A stretch of 23,685 nt of DNA from Deltaproteobacteria bacterium (lineage in GTDB: Bacteria; Desulfobacterota_C; Deferrisomatia; Deferrisomatales; JACRMM01). Shown piece by piece: positions 7,136-15,849 of the stretch. The first letter of the stretch is position 1; each line of letters starts with the position of its first letter. Under the pieces are notes generated by a model, which worked only from the letters and a program-made list of their open reading frames with translations, was not told the DNA's origin and did not search any database. Location: assembly GCA_016218905.1 (NCBI GenBank), contig JACRCS010000291.1, positions 1-23,685 on the forward strand, in the 5' to 3' direction. A program made the translations under genes and the position numbers.

Positions 7136-8908
7136 TCACGGGTTGGCGTCCGGCGCAGCAGCGCGTCGCCCCCTCTCCTCCACCCAGCTTTGGACCCGCC
7201 TCCCTTCCACCAGAAGGGCGGCTGCCTTCGGGTTCTGGGGATGCAAACGCAGCGACTCCTCGATGCTGGCGTGTGCGGCTCGGAGCAGATCCGCGTTGGC
7301 TGGATCGAACGGCTGGATCTGTGCCCGTGCCGTCGCCTTCAAGAGCAGCATCGCCGCAAGGTTCTGGTGGTACACGTACTCTCCGGCCAGCTCCGGAGCG
7401 GAATCACGAACCTTTGACAAGGACGCATCCAGGAAATACATGACCTTCTCCAGGTTTCCTTCCGCTGCGAGCTGGTTTGCCTGGAGAAAGTAAAGGACTC
7501 CGATGTTATGGTCGATCCACGCCAATTGCTTCTTCGTTCCCGTAAACCCTGGAGTAAGGCCCTTTGTGTAAGCCTTCATTGCAGCGTTATAGTCTCCCCT
7601 CGCAAAATACGCAGCGCCAAGGTTCAAGAATACTGCCGCATCCTCGGCGGATCCGGGCTTCTCGGCAGCGTCGTTCCAGAGGGCTACGTCATCCATCCAG
7701 ACGAGACTTCGTCCAAACGCCGAAGCTCCATACACGGACAACACCGCCACCAGCACAAAGAGAACCAACTTCTTCCGGGAGCCACCCTGGACGCTCCCAG
7801 ACAGCGCGCCGAAGACGAGAGCGACGCCGGCCGACGGAAGGTAGAGATAGCGCTCCGCCAGGGGTGTCGCCGCCGCGCCGTTCCACGCCACCAGCAGAGC
7901 CGGGACGAGGAAGAGCACGAAGACGGAAAGGCCAAGGGCGAGCTCCTTGCGCCGCGCGGCGACCCTCCGACCAAGGAGCGCAGCGGCGACGATTGCACCC
8001 GCGATGACCACCCCAGAAGACCAGAGGGAAGGAAAGGACCGCTGGAAATGGTTCTGCGGCCACGGGACGACGACCTTACGCACGTAGTAGCCGAGGGCCG
8101 CGACCGCATCCTGGACGCCTCCCGCCCCTGCCGTCGCCGCCTCTGTTTCCAACCGGATCGAGGCCGCGCCTCTCAGGGCGAAGTAGGCTGCGGTGACCGC
8201 GAAGAGAAGCCCGCCCGTCACCCCCCACCGCCTCAGCAAACCGGATTCGAGGCGCCCTGACGGGGGGCGCCGGCACAGGGCCGCAACCGGAAGGACTCCC
8301 CAGACCATGAGGGCGCTCTCTTTGGAGAGAAACGCCAGCAGGAGCGCGACCGCTGCTGCCCATGCGCTTCCGGACCCCTTCCCGTCCCAGTACCGGAGGA
8401 AGAGGGCAACGCCCGAGAACGCGAACAGGGCTGCGAGGACATCGCTTCGTCCCGCAATGTTGCACACGGACTCGGCGTGGATCGGATGGAGAGCGAAGAA
8501 GGTCGCCGAGAGGAAGGCCGCAGTGGTGGAATCCGGGAGCGAGGAGAAGACGCCGCAGGCCAGAAGGAACAGGGCACCGGTGGCGAGAGCGTGGAAGACA
8601 AGGTTTGAGAGGTGGTTGACGGCCGTCGACCGCGCATCCGCCTCGCCCGTTCCGCCGCTCGCTGCCCCCAGCGCGCGATCCGCCATGTAGGAGAGAACAA
8701 CGACCGGCCGGTAATAGTAGCTGGAGAACTGGGGGATCCCTTGAGGGGGGAAGAAGGCGCTCTTCACGCTCGTGAAGTACCTCATCTGCTCGTATTGCAC
8801 GACCTTGTCGTCCCACGTCAGCTCCGCGCCGCCGGTCGGGAGGAACGCGAGCACCGCCAGCAGGCAGGAGGCAAGGAGGAGCACGTTCCTATTCGGCAGC
8901 GACTTCAT
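7136..8908 (-). CDS. TMTC-like (GT105-type) membrane glycosyltransferase with C-terminal TPRs, paralogue 3
   Basis: This 590-residue protein has the family blocks AELTWDDKVVQ (28-38), YYYRPVVVLSYMADRAL (64-80), HPIHAESVCNIAGRSD (141-156), FLSKESAL, YYVRKVVVPWPQNHF and PLAERYLYLPSAG. A canonical TPR follows the last membrane helices (LNLGAAYFARGDYNAAMKAY), with another helical pair and a closing ESLRLHPQNPKAAALL repeat. The third GRxD residue pattern has Ser where the other paralogues have Thr. The ATG at 8908 has AAGGTGA directly upstream; the longer open frame lacks coding character and overlaps the oxidoreductase. It lies 163 bases after the FAD-oxidoreductase gene and 75 bases before a methyltransferase. 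The 3' third is less GC-rich than the rest (about 52-53% on counted lines 7441-7560). Confidence 0.85.
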   Translation of the reverse strand: MKSLPNRNVLLLASCLLAVLAFLPTGGAELTWDDKVVQYEQMRYFTSVKSAFFPPQGIPQFSSYYYRPVVVLSYMADRALGAASGGTGEADARSTAVNHLSNLVFHALATGALFLLACGVFSSLPDSTTAAFLSATFFALHPIHAESVCNIAGRSDVLAALFAFSGVALFLRYWDGKGSGSAWAAAVALLLAFLSKESALMVWGVLPVAALCRRPPSGRLESGLLRRWGVTGGLLFAVTAAYFALRGAASIRLETEAATAGAGGVQDAVAALGYYVRKVVVPWPQNHFQRSFPSLWSSGVVIAGAIVAAALLGRRVAARRKELALGLSVFVLFLVPALLVAWNGAAATPLAERYLYLPSAGVALVFGALSGSVQGGSRKKLVLFVLVAVLSVYGASAFGRSLVWMDDVALWNDAAEKPGSAEDAAVFLNLGAAYFARGDYNAAMKAYTKGLTPGFTGTKKQLAWIDHNIGVLYFLQANQLAAEGNLEKVMYFLDASLSKVRDSAPELAGEYVYHQNLAAMLLLKATARAQIQPFDPANADLLRAAHASIEESLRLHPQNPKAAALLVEGRRVQSWVEERGRRAAAPDANP

Positions 8909-9071
8909 GGTCACCTTGGTCGAGGAGCGATCTCGTCTGCGGGAGTGGTCCTCCTGGACCGCAGGCTTACGGACCGTTCGTTGGTGCGCCCGGTCCTTGT
9001 ACCCGATTTCGGATACCGACTCCACAACCGGTTCTCGTCTCGGGAACACCCGCTCTGCGCTGCCGGCACGA

Positions 9072-10508
9072 TCACGCCGTCTCCCCGCATCCGGCCAGCC
9101 CCGTCGGTTCGACCCCGGTTCCTTCTTGGTACTCCTCGTAGTCGGTATTGACGGCCCAGAGGTCGTGGCCCGCACCCGCCAGGATGTTCTCGGCCGCGAG
9201 GATGCCCATCAGGATGCTGTGGTCCTGGTTGTTGTACTTGAAGGCGCCGCTTCGCCCAATGACCGTGAGACCCGTGTACCGTTCGAGGTACTCGATGACC
9301 CGCGCCAGGTGCTCCCGGTACCCCCGGCGGTACACTGGATAGCTCCGGTGCAAGCGCCGGACGTGGCCACCGAGGATCCGCGCCCCCCCGAGAAGGCCCG
9401 TGCTCTCGATTTCCCTTCGTGCCCTGTCGATCAGTTGATCCTCCGTCTGGGACCAGAGCGGATCCTCGTCGTAGCACCAATACTCGAGGGCGAGGATGCT
9501 CGTGCTCGAGTCGCCGTACAGCTCTGGGACCCAGTTGCGGAAGTTGGTCACCCTTCCCATCTGGAGCTCGGGGGAATGGACGTAGAGCCACTGATCGTGG
9601 AACAGAGACGCGGACTCCACCTGGAGATAGACGAGCACGGTATTGCGAAAGGACAAGGCGTCGACAGACCGGGCGGCGTCATCCGATAGATCTCCCAAGC
9701 CTCGAGCAAGCGACGGCAAGGGCATGGTGGAGATCACGTGGTCGAAGTCATGCACCGCACCGCCGTCAAGTTCGACGCCGTGGACACGTCCCTCACGCTG
9801 CAAGACCCGGCCGACGGGCGTTCCCAGGCGCACTTCTCCGCCGTTGGCCTGAACGAAGCGCGCCATCCGCTCGTACGGCATCCCCGCCCCCTCGACCGGG
9901 TAGGCAAAGCGGTCGACGAGCGTCTTGTGCTTCCTCCCTGCAAACCCGACCGCGCTTCGGATCGCCTCTCCCAGGGAGAACCCCTTGATCCGCTGCGCGG
10001 CGAAATCGGCGTCCAGGTCCTGGCACGAGATGCCCCATAGCTTCTCGCTGTAGGACTTGAAGAACATCTCATAGAGACGTCGGCCAAAGCGGCCCACGAC
10101 CCACGCCTCGAAGCTTTGCTCCTGGCTGGGTCCGACCGAGGGGCACAACTGCTCCGCCAGGAAGCTCCCGATGCACGTCAGGGCCGTGACGGGGCCCATG
10201 TTCCTCAGCGCGTTCGCGGGCTGAAGAGGGTAGTGGAAGAATCGCTTGGCGTAGTAGATGCGGGTCAGGCGGTCGATCATGCGATAGTGGGGGCCGACCG
10301 CCTCCTGCCAGAACCTGCCCACGAGAGGATCGCTGCTGAAGAACCGGTGAGGCCCGAGATCCACTCTCTGGCCCCACAAATTCACGGTTTGCGCCAGCCC
10401 TCCCACCGCATCGCCGGCCTCGAAGACCTCCACCGACGCCCCGCCCTTTGCGAGTTGGTAGGCCGCTGTGAGCCCTGCAACGCCGGCCCCGATCACCGCT
10501 ACTCTCAA
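9072..10508 (-). CDS. FAD-dependent oxidoreductase, PRK07208/UDP-galactopyranose-mutase-like
   Basis: This 478-residue protein opens with the dinucleotide-binding motif VAVIGAGVAGLTAAY (3-17), then the acidic strand end VEVFEAG and GGLAQT (36-41), as in amine-oxidase/UGM-fold flavoproteins. It continues with DLGPHRFF (50-57), FGRRLYEMFFKSYSEKLWG (141-159) and AQRIKGFSLGEAIR, a pattern I associate with the PRK07208-type NAD(P)/FAD oxidoreductases found in polysaccharide loci. FAD is expected as cofactor. The reaction is not established for this group; sugar-ring isomerisation or oxidation of a nucleotide- or lipid-linked sugar is inferred from the relationship to UDP-galactopyranose mutase. 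The start is TTG at 10508 with AAGGAAG upstream. A nearby ATG in another frame hits a stop at once. Gaps of 137 and 163 bases flank it, so it may have its own promoter. Confidence 0.82.
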   Translation of the reverse strand: MRVAVIGAGVAGLTAAYQLAKGGASVEVFEAGDAVGGLAQTVNLWGQRVDLGPHRFFSSDPLVGRFWQEAVGPHYRMIDRLTRIYYAKRFFHYPLQPANALRNMGPVTALTCIGSFLAEQLCPSVGPSQEQSFEAWVVGRFGRRLYEMFFKSYSEKLWGISCQDLDADFAAQRIKGFSLGEAIRSAVGFAGRKHKTLVDRFAYPVEGAGMPYERMARFVQANGGEVRLGTPVGRVLQREGRVHGVELDGGAVHDFDHVISTMPLPSLARGLGDLSDDAARSVDALSFRNTVLVYLQVESASLFHDQWLYVHSPELQMGRVTNFRNWVPELYGDSSTSILALEYWCYDEDPLWSQTEDQLIDRARREIESTGLLGGARILGGHVRRLHRSYPVYRRGYREHLARVIEYLERYTGLTVIGRSGAFKYNNQDHSILMGILAAENILAGAGHDLWAVNTDYEEYQEGTGVEPTGLAGCGETA

Positions 10509-10645
10509 ACCATCTTCCTTCGTCCCTCGCAGTGAGGCTCACGGGCACCGGGCAGGGCCGACGCCACGCCGCGACGCGAGATCCGGGCCCGGTCGCCACC
10601 GCGCCTCGCTTCACGATCCCCGCCCGCCGAGCTACTAGGCTTACG

Positions 10646-11113
10646 TCAAGGTCCTTGGCTCACAACCCAGTCTTTCCGGGCGGACTTTCCATGAAACAGC
10701 AAGAGCTTGCGACTCCAAAAATTCCACAAGAAGTGGCAAGAAACGGACAGGATCTTAGCGATCGTATAGTGCCAATGCAGCGAACCAGCGAAGACATACA
10801 TGGCCGACTGCGAGATAGCCAACCCGGCCGCACCTGAGAGGGCGAAGATGCCAAATTCCATCGCCCTGTTCTGCATGACGCGTACCCCAAACACCCATCG
10901 AATACTGAGCACATAATTCGCCACTGTGCCCACTGCGTACGAGAACGCGTTGGCTTTCAGGTAGTGGAGCCCCAGCCCGTCCACCAACACGACCAACACC
11001 CCGACATCGATTCCGGTGGCGATCCCCCCCACGATCAACGCGCGCAGAAACTCCACGGAGACGCCTTGGGGGCGCCCTCGCGCGAGACGCCGGGCAGGGC
11101 CGGTGAGGCTCAT
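10646..11113 (-). CDS. GtrA-like membrane protein
   Basis: This 155-residue protein has four hydrophobic segments in the GtrA arrangement: FLRALIVGGIATGIDVGVLV near the start, LKANAFSYAVGTVANYVLSIRWVFG in the middle, then FGIFALSGAAGLAISQ and a last helix before the basic tail WNFWSRKLLLF. The pattern N-Y-x-L-S-x-R-W-V-F and the final F-W-x(2)-R-K-x-L-F are family hallmarks. GtrA-like proteins are linked to moving or presenting polyprenyl-phosphate sugars for GT-C enzymes. In mycobacteria a GtrA protein (Rv3789) sits by the decaprenyl-phosphoryl-arabinose genes. The ATG at 11113 gives normal family length, with AGGA nine bases upstream; an in-frame ATG at 11209 would add a basic, non-hydrophobic leader. 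The gene is AT-richer than most neighbours (47-48% GC on two counted lines). Confidence 0.85.
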   Translation of the reverse strand: MSLTGPARRLARGRPQGVSVEFLRALIVGGIATGIDVGVLVVLVDGLGLHYLKANAFSYAVGTVANYVLSIRWVFGVRVMQNRAMEFGIFALSGAAGLAISQSAMYVFAGSLHWHYTIAKILSVSCHFLWNFWSRKLLLFHGKSARKDWVVSQGP

Positions 11114-11263
11114 GCGGCAAATCCTACGATGAGCCCGGCGCCGGAAGCAACCGATGACACGCGGGAGAGACAGACGCCGGCCAGCATCTGCCATACGACC
11201 AAGCGGCAATCAAAGCATTCGTCCAAGAAGATCCATGGTTCTTCTCCGGCATTCGCTGCTATT

Positions 11264-12790
11264 CTATCGAGGAGTCAGGCGCCAAAATCCGTTGATAAAG
11301 AGATCCGGCTCTAATTCTGAGTCGTTCCAACCTTCTCCCACTACTTGTCCAATGGGCTGAAAGCGAAAGACGTTTCCAATGCAAGTCCAAAAATAGCCCC
11401 CCCTGTCGTAGGTGAACGCTGTGGAATCAATGTATAACTTCGTACCCTTCTTGGCCATGTTCCTAAGCGTGCTAACGAAAATCTGATTTGCCGAGCCGTC
11501 ATCCACTGGATGATTCTCAGTACGCCTCTTTCCATAGTAGTTATAGAACACGGAGGCGTCCATGGTGACGAGGACAGCATCTGACTCGGAGTGTGCCGCG
11601 GCCCAAAGGGCCATCCGCTTGGGGCCACTGTAGGCGTGCCGGAACGACAGGAGGGGGTATGCCTTCCAGAATCCATACCCGCACACCGAGCCGAGGACCA
11701 CGGCGGCCACGAGAAGCGATCCGACCCGCGACCGGGCGCTTTCGATCAGGCGGTGGGCGCCCACACCGGCCAACAGGGCGACCGGGACCAGCAGGTACGA
11801 GAGGTAGCGTGGCGTGTAGGTCGTCACGTTGCCGAAATAGGTCACCAGCAGCAGCCAGGGCAACAGGGGTAGCGTCTCGTAAGGATGCCTGCGCGCGGCC
11901 CACAAACCGAACGCCGCCAGCGCACAGACGTGCCATCCGAGCGCCAAGACGAGGTCGTGAAGGGCATCCGGAAGGATGTCGGACCAGAGTCCCTGGAACG
12001 TCGGCACGCTGCTTGAGCCGCGCGATGTGGCGGCCGCCGCGATCACGGGCCAAAGGTAGGCGATCACCGGCAACGACAGGAGCACGCCGCCGACCAGAAC
12101 CTCACCGGCGAACGCTCGTCGCGCCTCACGGCGTTGCACGGCGAGGCACACCGAGTAGAGAAGGTGGACGCCGAGAAGGGGGACCGCGGCCTCGTGCATC
12201 GTCACGGCGACCGCACAGGGGACAAAGCTCGCGCACCGCATCGCCAGGGAGCGCTTGCGGTGCCCAGCCGCCAACAGGTGGAGGCCAACCGCCAGAAAGA
12301 AGAGGCTGTGGGTGTTCTCCTTTCCCGTCGTCGACGTCGAAAGAAAGAGGAAGTTGAAGCCAAGGAAGAGAGCCGAGAGCAGCGCCGCGGATCGGGATCG
12401 ATACAGTTCACGGGACAGGAGGTAGACGGTAGCCACGAGCAGGGACGCGGTCACCGCCGCGGAGAAGGGAACGATTCTTTCGGCACTTCCGCCGGTCACC
12501 CAGTGCCAGGGGATGTACAGGAGAAGATTCAAAAGGACCGCGCCGTAACGACCGTTGAAGGCGCCGACGAGGCCTCCTCGCTCCCACGTGCCTTCGACGG
12601 CTCGCGCAAGCGTCACCTCGTCCGGGTGAAACAGGCCCTCGTTGAGGAACGCGAGCCGGACGGCGAGGGACACGCCAAAGAGGAGAAAGCAGGGCGCGAG
12701 GTCCGGGGCCAAGGCAAGCGACCAAAACGCAGCAACCCCCGGCGTCCCGGCCTTCGCTCCTCGCCCCACGAGTCGGCTCGACCGCAGCAC
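11264..12790 (-). CDS. GT-C glycosyltransferase, GT39/ArnT-like dolichyl-phosphate-mannose-type transferase
   Basis: This protein is about 508 residues and has many membrane helices. After the first helix comes NEGLFHPDEVTLARAV (50-65), whose HPDE acidic pair marks the first periplasmic loop of PMT/ArnT-type enzymes that use polyprenyl-phosphate sugars. Helices follow to about residue 400. The soluble C-terminal part contains VLVTMDASVFYNYYGKRR and a lipid-distal alpha/beta-like region. The frame is open far upstream; I choose the GTG at 12790 (GGTGA just upstream), 14 bases after the TPR stop. A GTG at 12769 is possible. Codons for the last ~105 residues are far less GC-rich (47-48% on counted lines) than the middle of the gene (72% on line 12181), suggesting a mosaic gene. 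Donor sugar and acceptor are unknown. Confidence 0.8.
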   Translation of the reverse strand: MLRSSRLVGRGAKAGTPGVAAFWSLALAPDLAPCFLLFGVSLAVRLAFLNEGLFHPDEVTLARAVEGTWERGGLVGAFNGRYGAVLLNLLLYIPWHWVTGGSAERIVPFSAAVTASLLVATVYLLSRELYRSRSAALLSALFLGFNFLFLSTSTTGKENTHSLFFLAVGLHLLAAGHRKRSLAMRCASFVPCAVAVTMHEAAVPLLGVHLLYSVCLAVQRREARRAFAGEVLVGGVLLSLPVIAYLWPVIAAAATSRGSSSVPTFQGLWSDILPDALHDLVLALGWHVCALAAFGLWAARRHPYETLPLLPWLLLVTYFGNVTTYTPRYLSYLLVPVALLAGVGAHRLIESARSRVGSLLVAAVVLGSVCGYGFWKAYPLLSFRHAYSGPKRMALWAAAHSESDAVLVTMDASVFYNYYGKRRTENHPVDDGSANQIFVSTLRNMAKKGTKLYIDSTAFTYDRGGYFWTCIGNVFRFQPIGQVVGEGWNDSELEPDLFINGFWRLTPR

Positions 12791-12804
12791 TCTGTCACCA
12801 TTCT

Positions 12805-14589
12805 CTAGCGGCGAAAGACACGGGGCACCTCCGTCCGCGGAGCGGCCCCTCTGGACTCCTGTTCGCGGTCTGGAGCCATGACTGGCCACGGACCAGCAAC
12901 GCGCGAATCGACCACGGCGGACCCCGGCATCAGGGTGAGGCACTCGGCCAGGTCCCTTCGCGCAGCAGCGCTCGGCAAGTTCCCAGAGAGCGCTCGTTCG
13001 AGCAACGCCCGCGCCTGCGTCAGGAGCTCGCGATTGGGGGTTCCACTGCCGCCAGCCTCAACCTTCGCACGCAGCAGCAGAATGGATCCCAAGGTCGCTT
13101 GCACCTCCGGGAACTGACTCGTCTCCGCCGCGGGCGTCAGAAGCGCTTCCGCCTTCCTGAGACGGGCGACAGCGTCCAACGGCCGGCCGTTCTTCCAGAG
13201 CGACACGGCGGATCCGGCGAGGAGGTTGGCCATCCCATTGGCCCCGGCCGCCGCGAGCTCGCTCCCCGGCGCGTCCTCCATGCAGCGGATGTAGTAGCGC
13301 TCCGCCAGCTCTCCTTCCCCCTTCTTGTGGTACGCGGTCGCGAGGTTCAGGAGCACCCATCCGTTCTCGGCCGTCCCGTCGCTCCGGAGTTCCGAGCTCC
13401 AGAGACTCGTCTCATCCCGCCACACCAGCGTTCTCTCCACGGAAGAGCCGGCATAGGCCACCAGGAACACCCCAAAGAGGAGCGCCGCAGGGCGACGGAT
13501 CCGCAGCTCGCCGAACGCCCAGGCGCCCGCCAGAAGACAGAACCCGACGGAGGGCAGGTACAGATAGCGCTCCGCGACCGGTGCCACGGTTCGGTCGAAG
13601 GATACGGCAAGGGCCGGTAGAAGAGAGACTCCGAACCAACCCGCCGCGAGCAGACCCGTCCGCCGGAGCCCCTGGCTCCGCTTGGAAGCGAGGAGAGCCA
13701 CCGCTAGGAAGGCCGTGAGCGCCACGGCGTTGGTCCAGAGTTTGGGAAGGGACGCCACGAAGTGGTGTTGGGGCCAAGGGAGCACGACCTTGCGGACGTA
13801 ATGGGCGAACACGGGAATCAGGAAGAACGGCGACTCCCGAACCCCGTCGAGGTTCGTGCCGGCGCCCACTCCTGCCGCACCCCGCAGCGCGGTGTACGCG
13901 CCGACGGCGGCCAGGAGCAGAACGCCAAAGACCACCCGGGCCTCGGGCCCTCTCCGGCCGGGAGCAGGAGGTTCCGAGAACCACAGGCTCAGGGGAATCA
14001 GGACGAGCCCGGCGACCGCGACCTCCTTGGCGAGGAGACCGAGGAAGAGGCAGCCGGCCGAGGCGAGGCCCCAGAGCACAGCGCGGTCGCGCGCTTCGCG
14101 CCACTCCAGGGAGAGCAGGACTGCCCCCAGGACACACACCGTGGCAAGAATGTCGGTTCGCCCGGCGACGCTGCAGATGGACTCGGCGTGAATCGGGTGC
14201 GCGGCGAAGAGAAGTGCAGCCGCGGGTGCGGCCCAGGGCCCTGACTTCCCGGAGAAGAGGCGGCGGCCCAGGAGGAAGACCAGAGCCGTGGCCAGCATGT
14301 GCAGGAGAAGATTGGTCCCATGAGCGACCGTCGAGGACGTGTTGCCCCCGGAGACGGCCCTGTCGAACATGTAGCTCAGCCACACGAGCGGCCGGTAATA
14401 GAGCTTCGAGAGAGAGAAGACGTCGCTCGTCCGAACAAACGCATCTCGAAAGCTCTGGAATGCGGGGAGCTGAAACTGCTGCACGCCCGCGTCGTCCCAC
14501 ACGAACGTTCCGGTGAGGGCGGGGGAGAACAAGGCTCCGGCAAACAGGACGATCCCGGGGAGGGCCCAACGCTTCAGCACGCTCCTCAT
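12805..14589 (-). CDS. TMTC-like (GT105-type) membrane glycosyltransferase with C-terminal TPRs, paralogue 4
   Basis: This 594-residue protein has the same plan as its three paralogues: GTFVWDD (27-33), LYYRPLVWLSYMFDRAV (63-79), HPIHAESICSVAGRTD (131-146), LGLLAKEVAVAG, YVRKVVLPWPQHHFV and PVAERYLYLPSVGF. The C-terminal helical part contains LLNLATAYHKKGEGELAERYY, a good TPR, and additional repeat-like helices. The tail of about 45 residues is Pro/Arg/Glu-rich and lacks a recognisable fold. The ATG at 14589 is preferred to one at 14625 because GGAGGGGG precedes it by a few bases and the first membrane helix then starts near residue 9. A GT39-like gene follows 14 bases later, so two GT-C enzymes are probably co-expressed here. 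Activity is inferred from family resemblance. Confidence 0.85.
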   Translation of the reverse strand: MRSVLKRWALPGIVLFAGALFSPALTGTFVWDDAGVQQFQLPAFQSFRDAFVRTSDVFSLSKLYYRPLVWLSYMFDRAVSGGNTSSTVAHGTNLLLHMLATALVFLLGRRLFSGKSGPWAAPAAALLFAAHPIHAESICSVAGRTDILATVCVLGAVLLSLEWREARDRAVLWGLASAGCLFLGLLAKEVAVAGLVLIPLSLWFSEPPAPGRRGPEARVVFGVLLLAAVGAYTALRGAAGVGAGTNLDGVRESPFFLIPVFAHYVRKVVLPWPQHHFVASLPKLWTNAVALTAFLAVALLASKRSQGLRRTGLLAAGWFGVSLLPALAVSFDRTVAPVAERYLYLPSVGFCLLAGAWAFGELRIRRPAALLFGVFLVAYAGSSVERTLVWRDETSLWSSELRSDGTAENGWVLLNLATAYHKKGEGELAERYYIRCMEDAPGSELAAAGANGMANLLAGSAVSLWKNGRPLDAVARLRKAEALLTPAAETSQFPEVQATLGSILLLRAKVEAGGSGTPNRELLTQARALLERALSGNLPSAAARRDLAECLTLMPGSAVVDSRVAGPWPVMAPDREQESRGAAPRTEVPRVFRR

Positions 14590-14655
14590 CACCCCCTCCT
14601 CTGGGAAGACCCGGACGATGCACACTGCGCGATTCGGTGCACCCGACGCGCGGCG

Positions 14656-15840
14656 TCAGAGACGCGCGGCTCGGCCTCGGCTCCGTTCCGCCAATTCATT
14701 CAACCCGTGTTCCAAGACCCCCAGAGTCTGCTCCTTGCCGAACTTCTCTTCGGCGAACCTCTTCCCCCGAGACCCCATCTGTTCCCGGAGCGCGGCGTTT
14801 TCCAAGAACTCCTCAACGGCGGCGGAAAAGGCCTCGGCCGTGTCCGCGACGAAGACCTCCCGGCCGGGCTCGGCCTCGATCCCTTCATTTCCATACGTGG
14901 TCGTAACCACGGGGACGCCTACGGCAAGGGCATCGAGCACCTTGATGATAATTCCTCCTCCCACCAGGATCGGCGCCACGAACACCGAGGCCTCGTCGTA
15001 CTCTCGACCCAGATCGTCGACGAACCCGGTCACCTGGAGCGACGAATCTCGTTGCGCCAGGGCCAGCAGTTCTGCCGGCGGATTGCCCCCCACCACTCGA
15101 AACACCGAGTCCGGAAACGCCGCCCTCACCCGAGGGAACACCTCGCGGTAGAAGAACAGGGCCGCCGCGGCGTTGAAGGGCCGATCCATGGCCCCCACGA
15201 ACACGAGCCGTCCGGGTACTTCTTTTCGGCCGGAACTCACGAGACCCGCGCCGGCGGGGTGATAGATGACCCGAACGTCCGCGCGGCCGATCCACCTCTC
15301 TGCCCATCGCGCGTCTTCGCGCGATCGGACGAAGGCCAACGGGAATCTCCGCACCGCGCGCCGTTCGGCCGCCCAGAACGCCCGATACGCGGCCCAGCGG
15401 AGGATCCTCGCCGGGCCGCGGGCCTGCTCCCAGCTCCGGAAGTAGCGCTTCGTGACGATGTCGTGACAGTCGATCGCCGGCGGCGGGCCCCCGCTCGGGT
15501 CGTAGACCATCCCGAGCTCGGAGAACTCGACGAGGACGACGTCGTAGGTCCCCTGCCGGGCGAGCCGCGCCGACTCCCGGGCGAGCCGCCGGTAGGACGC
15601 GACGCGGTGGACCAGGCTCCCGGCGTTGGGGGTGGCCGCCTCTGCCTCCCACACCGGGTAGAGGCGCCGCACCACCGGCCGCACTTGGTCCAGGGCGCCC
15701 CTCTCGCCCGGGAAGACCCGCGACACCAGGTCCACCTCGTGGCGCCCCGACAGATACTCGAGGGCCCAGTAGATCGTCTTGCCGCCGGCGTGGGGAACCG
15801 CGGCGTAGGGCAGGAACGGCGACGCGACGAGGACCCTCAC
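14656..15840 (-). CDS. Glycosyltransferase family 4/1 (GT-B)
   Basis: This 394-residue protein begins MRVLVASPFLPYAAVPHAGG, the usual first strand and glycine loop of GT4 enzymes. The C-terminal domain has GRLVFVGAMDRPFNAAA, then VTGFVDDLGREYDEASVFVAPILVGGG and IKVLDALAVGVPVVTTTYGNEG, the nucleotide-sugar-binding region of the family (the E of the usual EX7E region is not obvious to me). This layout resembles transferases of exopolysaccharide clusters. It should act in the cytoplasm, extending a lipid-linked glycan. The start is GTG at 15840 with GAGGGG upstream, nine bases after the GT2 stop. It is followed after 66 bases by the fourth TMTC-like gene. Confidence 0.88.
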   Translation of the reverse strand: MRVLVASPFLPYAAVPHAGGKTIYWALEYLSGRHEVDLVSRVFPGERGALDQVRPVVRRLYPVWEAEAATPNAGSLVHRVASYRRLARESARLARQGTYDVVLVEFSELGMVYDPSGGPPPAIDCHDIVTKRYFRSWEQARGPARILRWAAYRAFWAAERRAVRRFPLAFVRSREDARWAERWIGRADVRVIYHPAGAGLVSSGRKEVPGRLVFVGAMDRPFNAAAALFFYREVFPRVRAAFPDSVFRVVGGNPPAELLALAQRDSSLQVTGFVDDLGREYDEASVFVAPILVGGGIIIKVLDALAVGVPVVTTTYGNEGIEAEPGREVFVADTAEAFSAAVEEFLENAALREQMGSRGKRFAEEKFGKEQTLGVLEHGLNELAERSRGRAARL

Positions 15841-15849
15841 GGCCGCCCC

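Noticed and set aside
8909..9071. Possible promoter before the third TMTC-like gene (TTGTGG box)
   Set aside because: No -10-like box at acceptable spacing was found, so it is not listed as a feature.
10583..10592. Palindrome CCGGGCCCGG between the GtrA and flavoprotein genes
   Set aside because: It consists only of G and C in very GC-rich DNA, so chance is likely, and no promoter element was seen beside it.
12134..12808. Plus-strand frame of 224 codons rich in Glu/Arg/Gln
   Set aside because: It is antisense to the N-terminal helices of the GT39-like gene; the charged composition is the usual image of a membrane protein read backwards.
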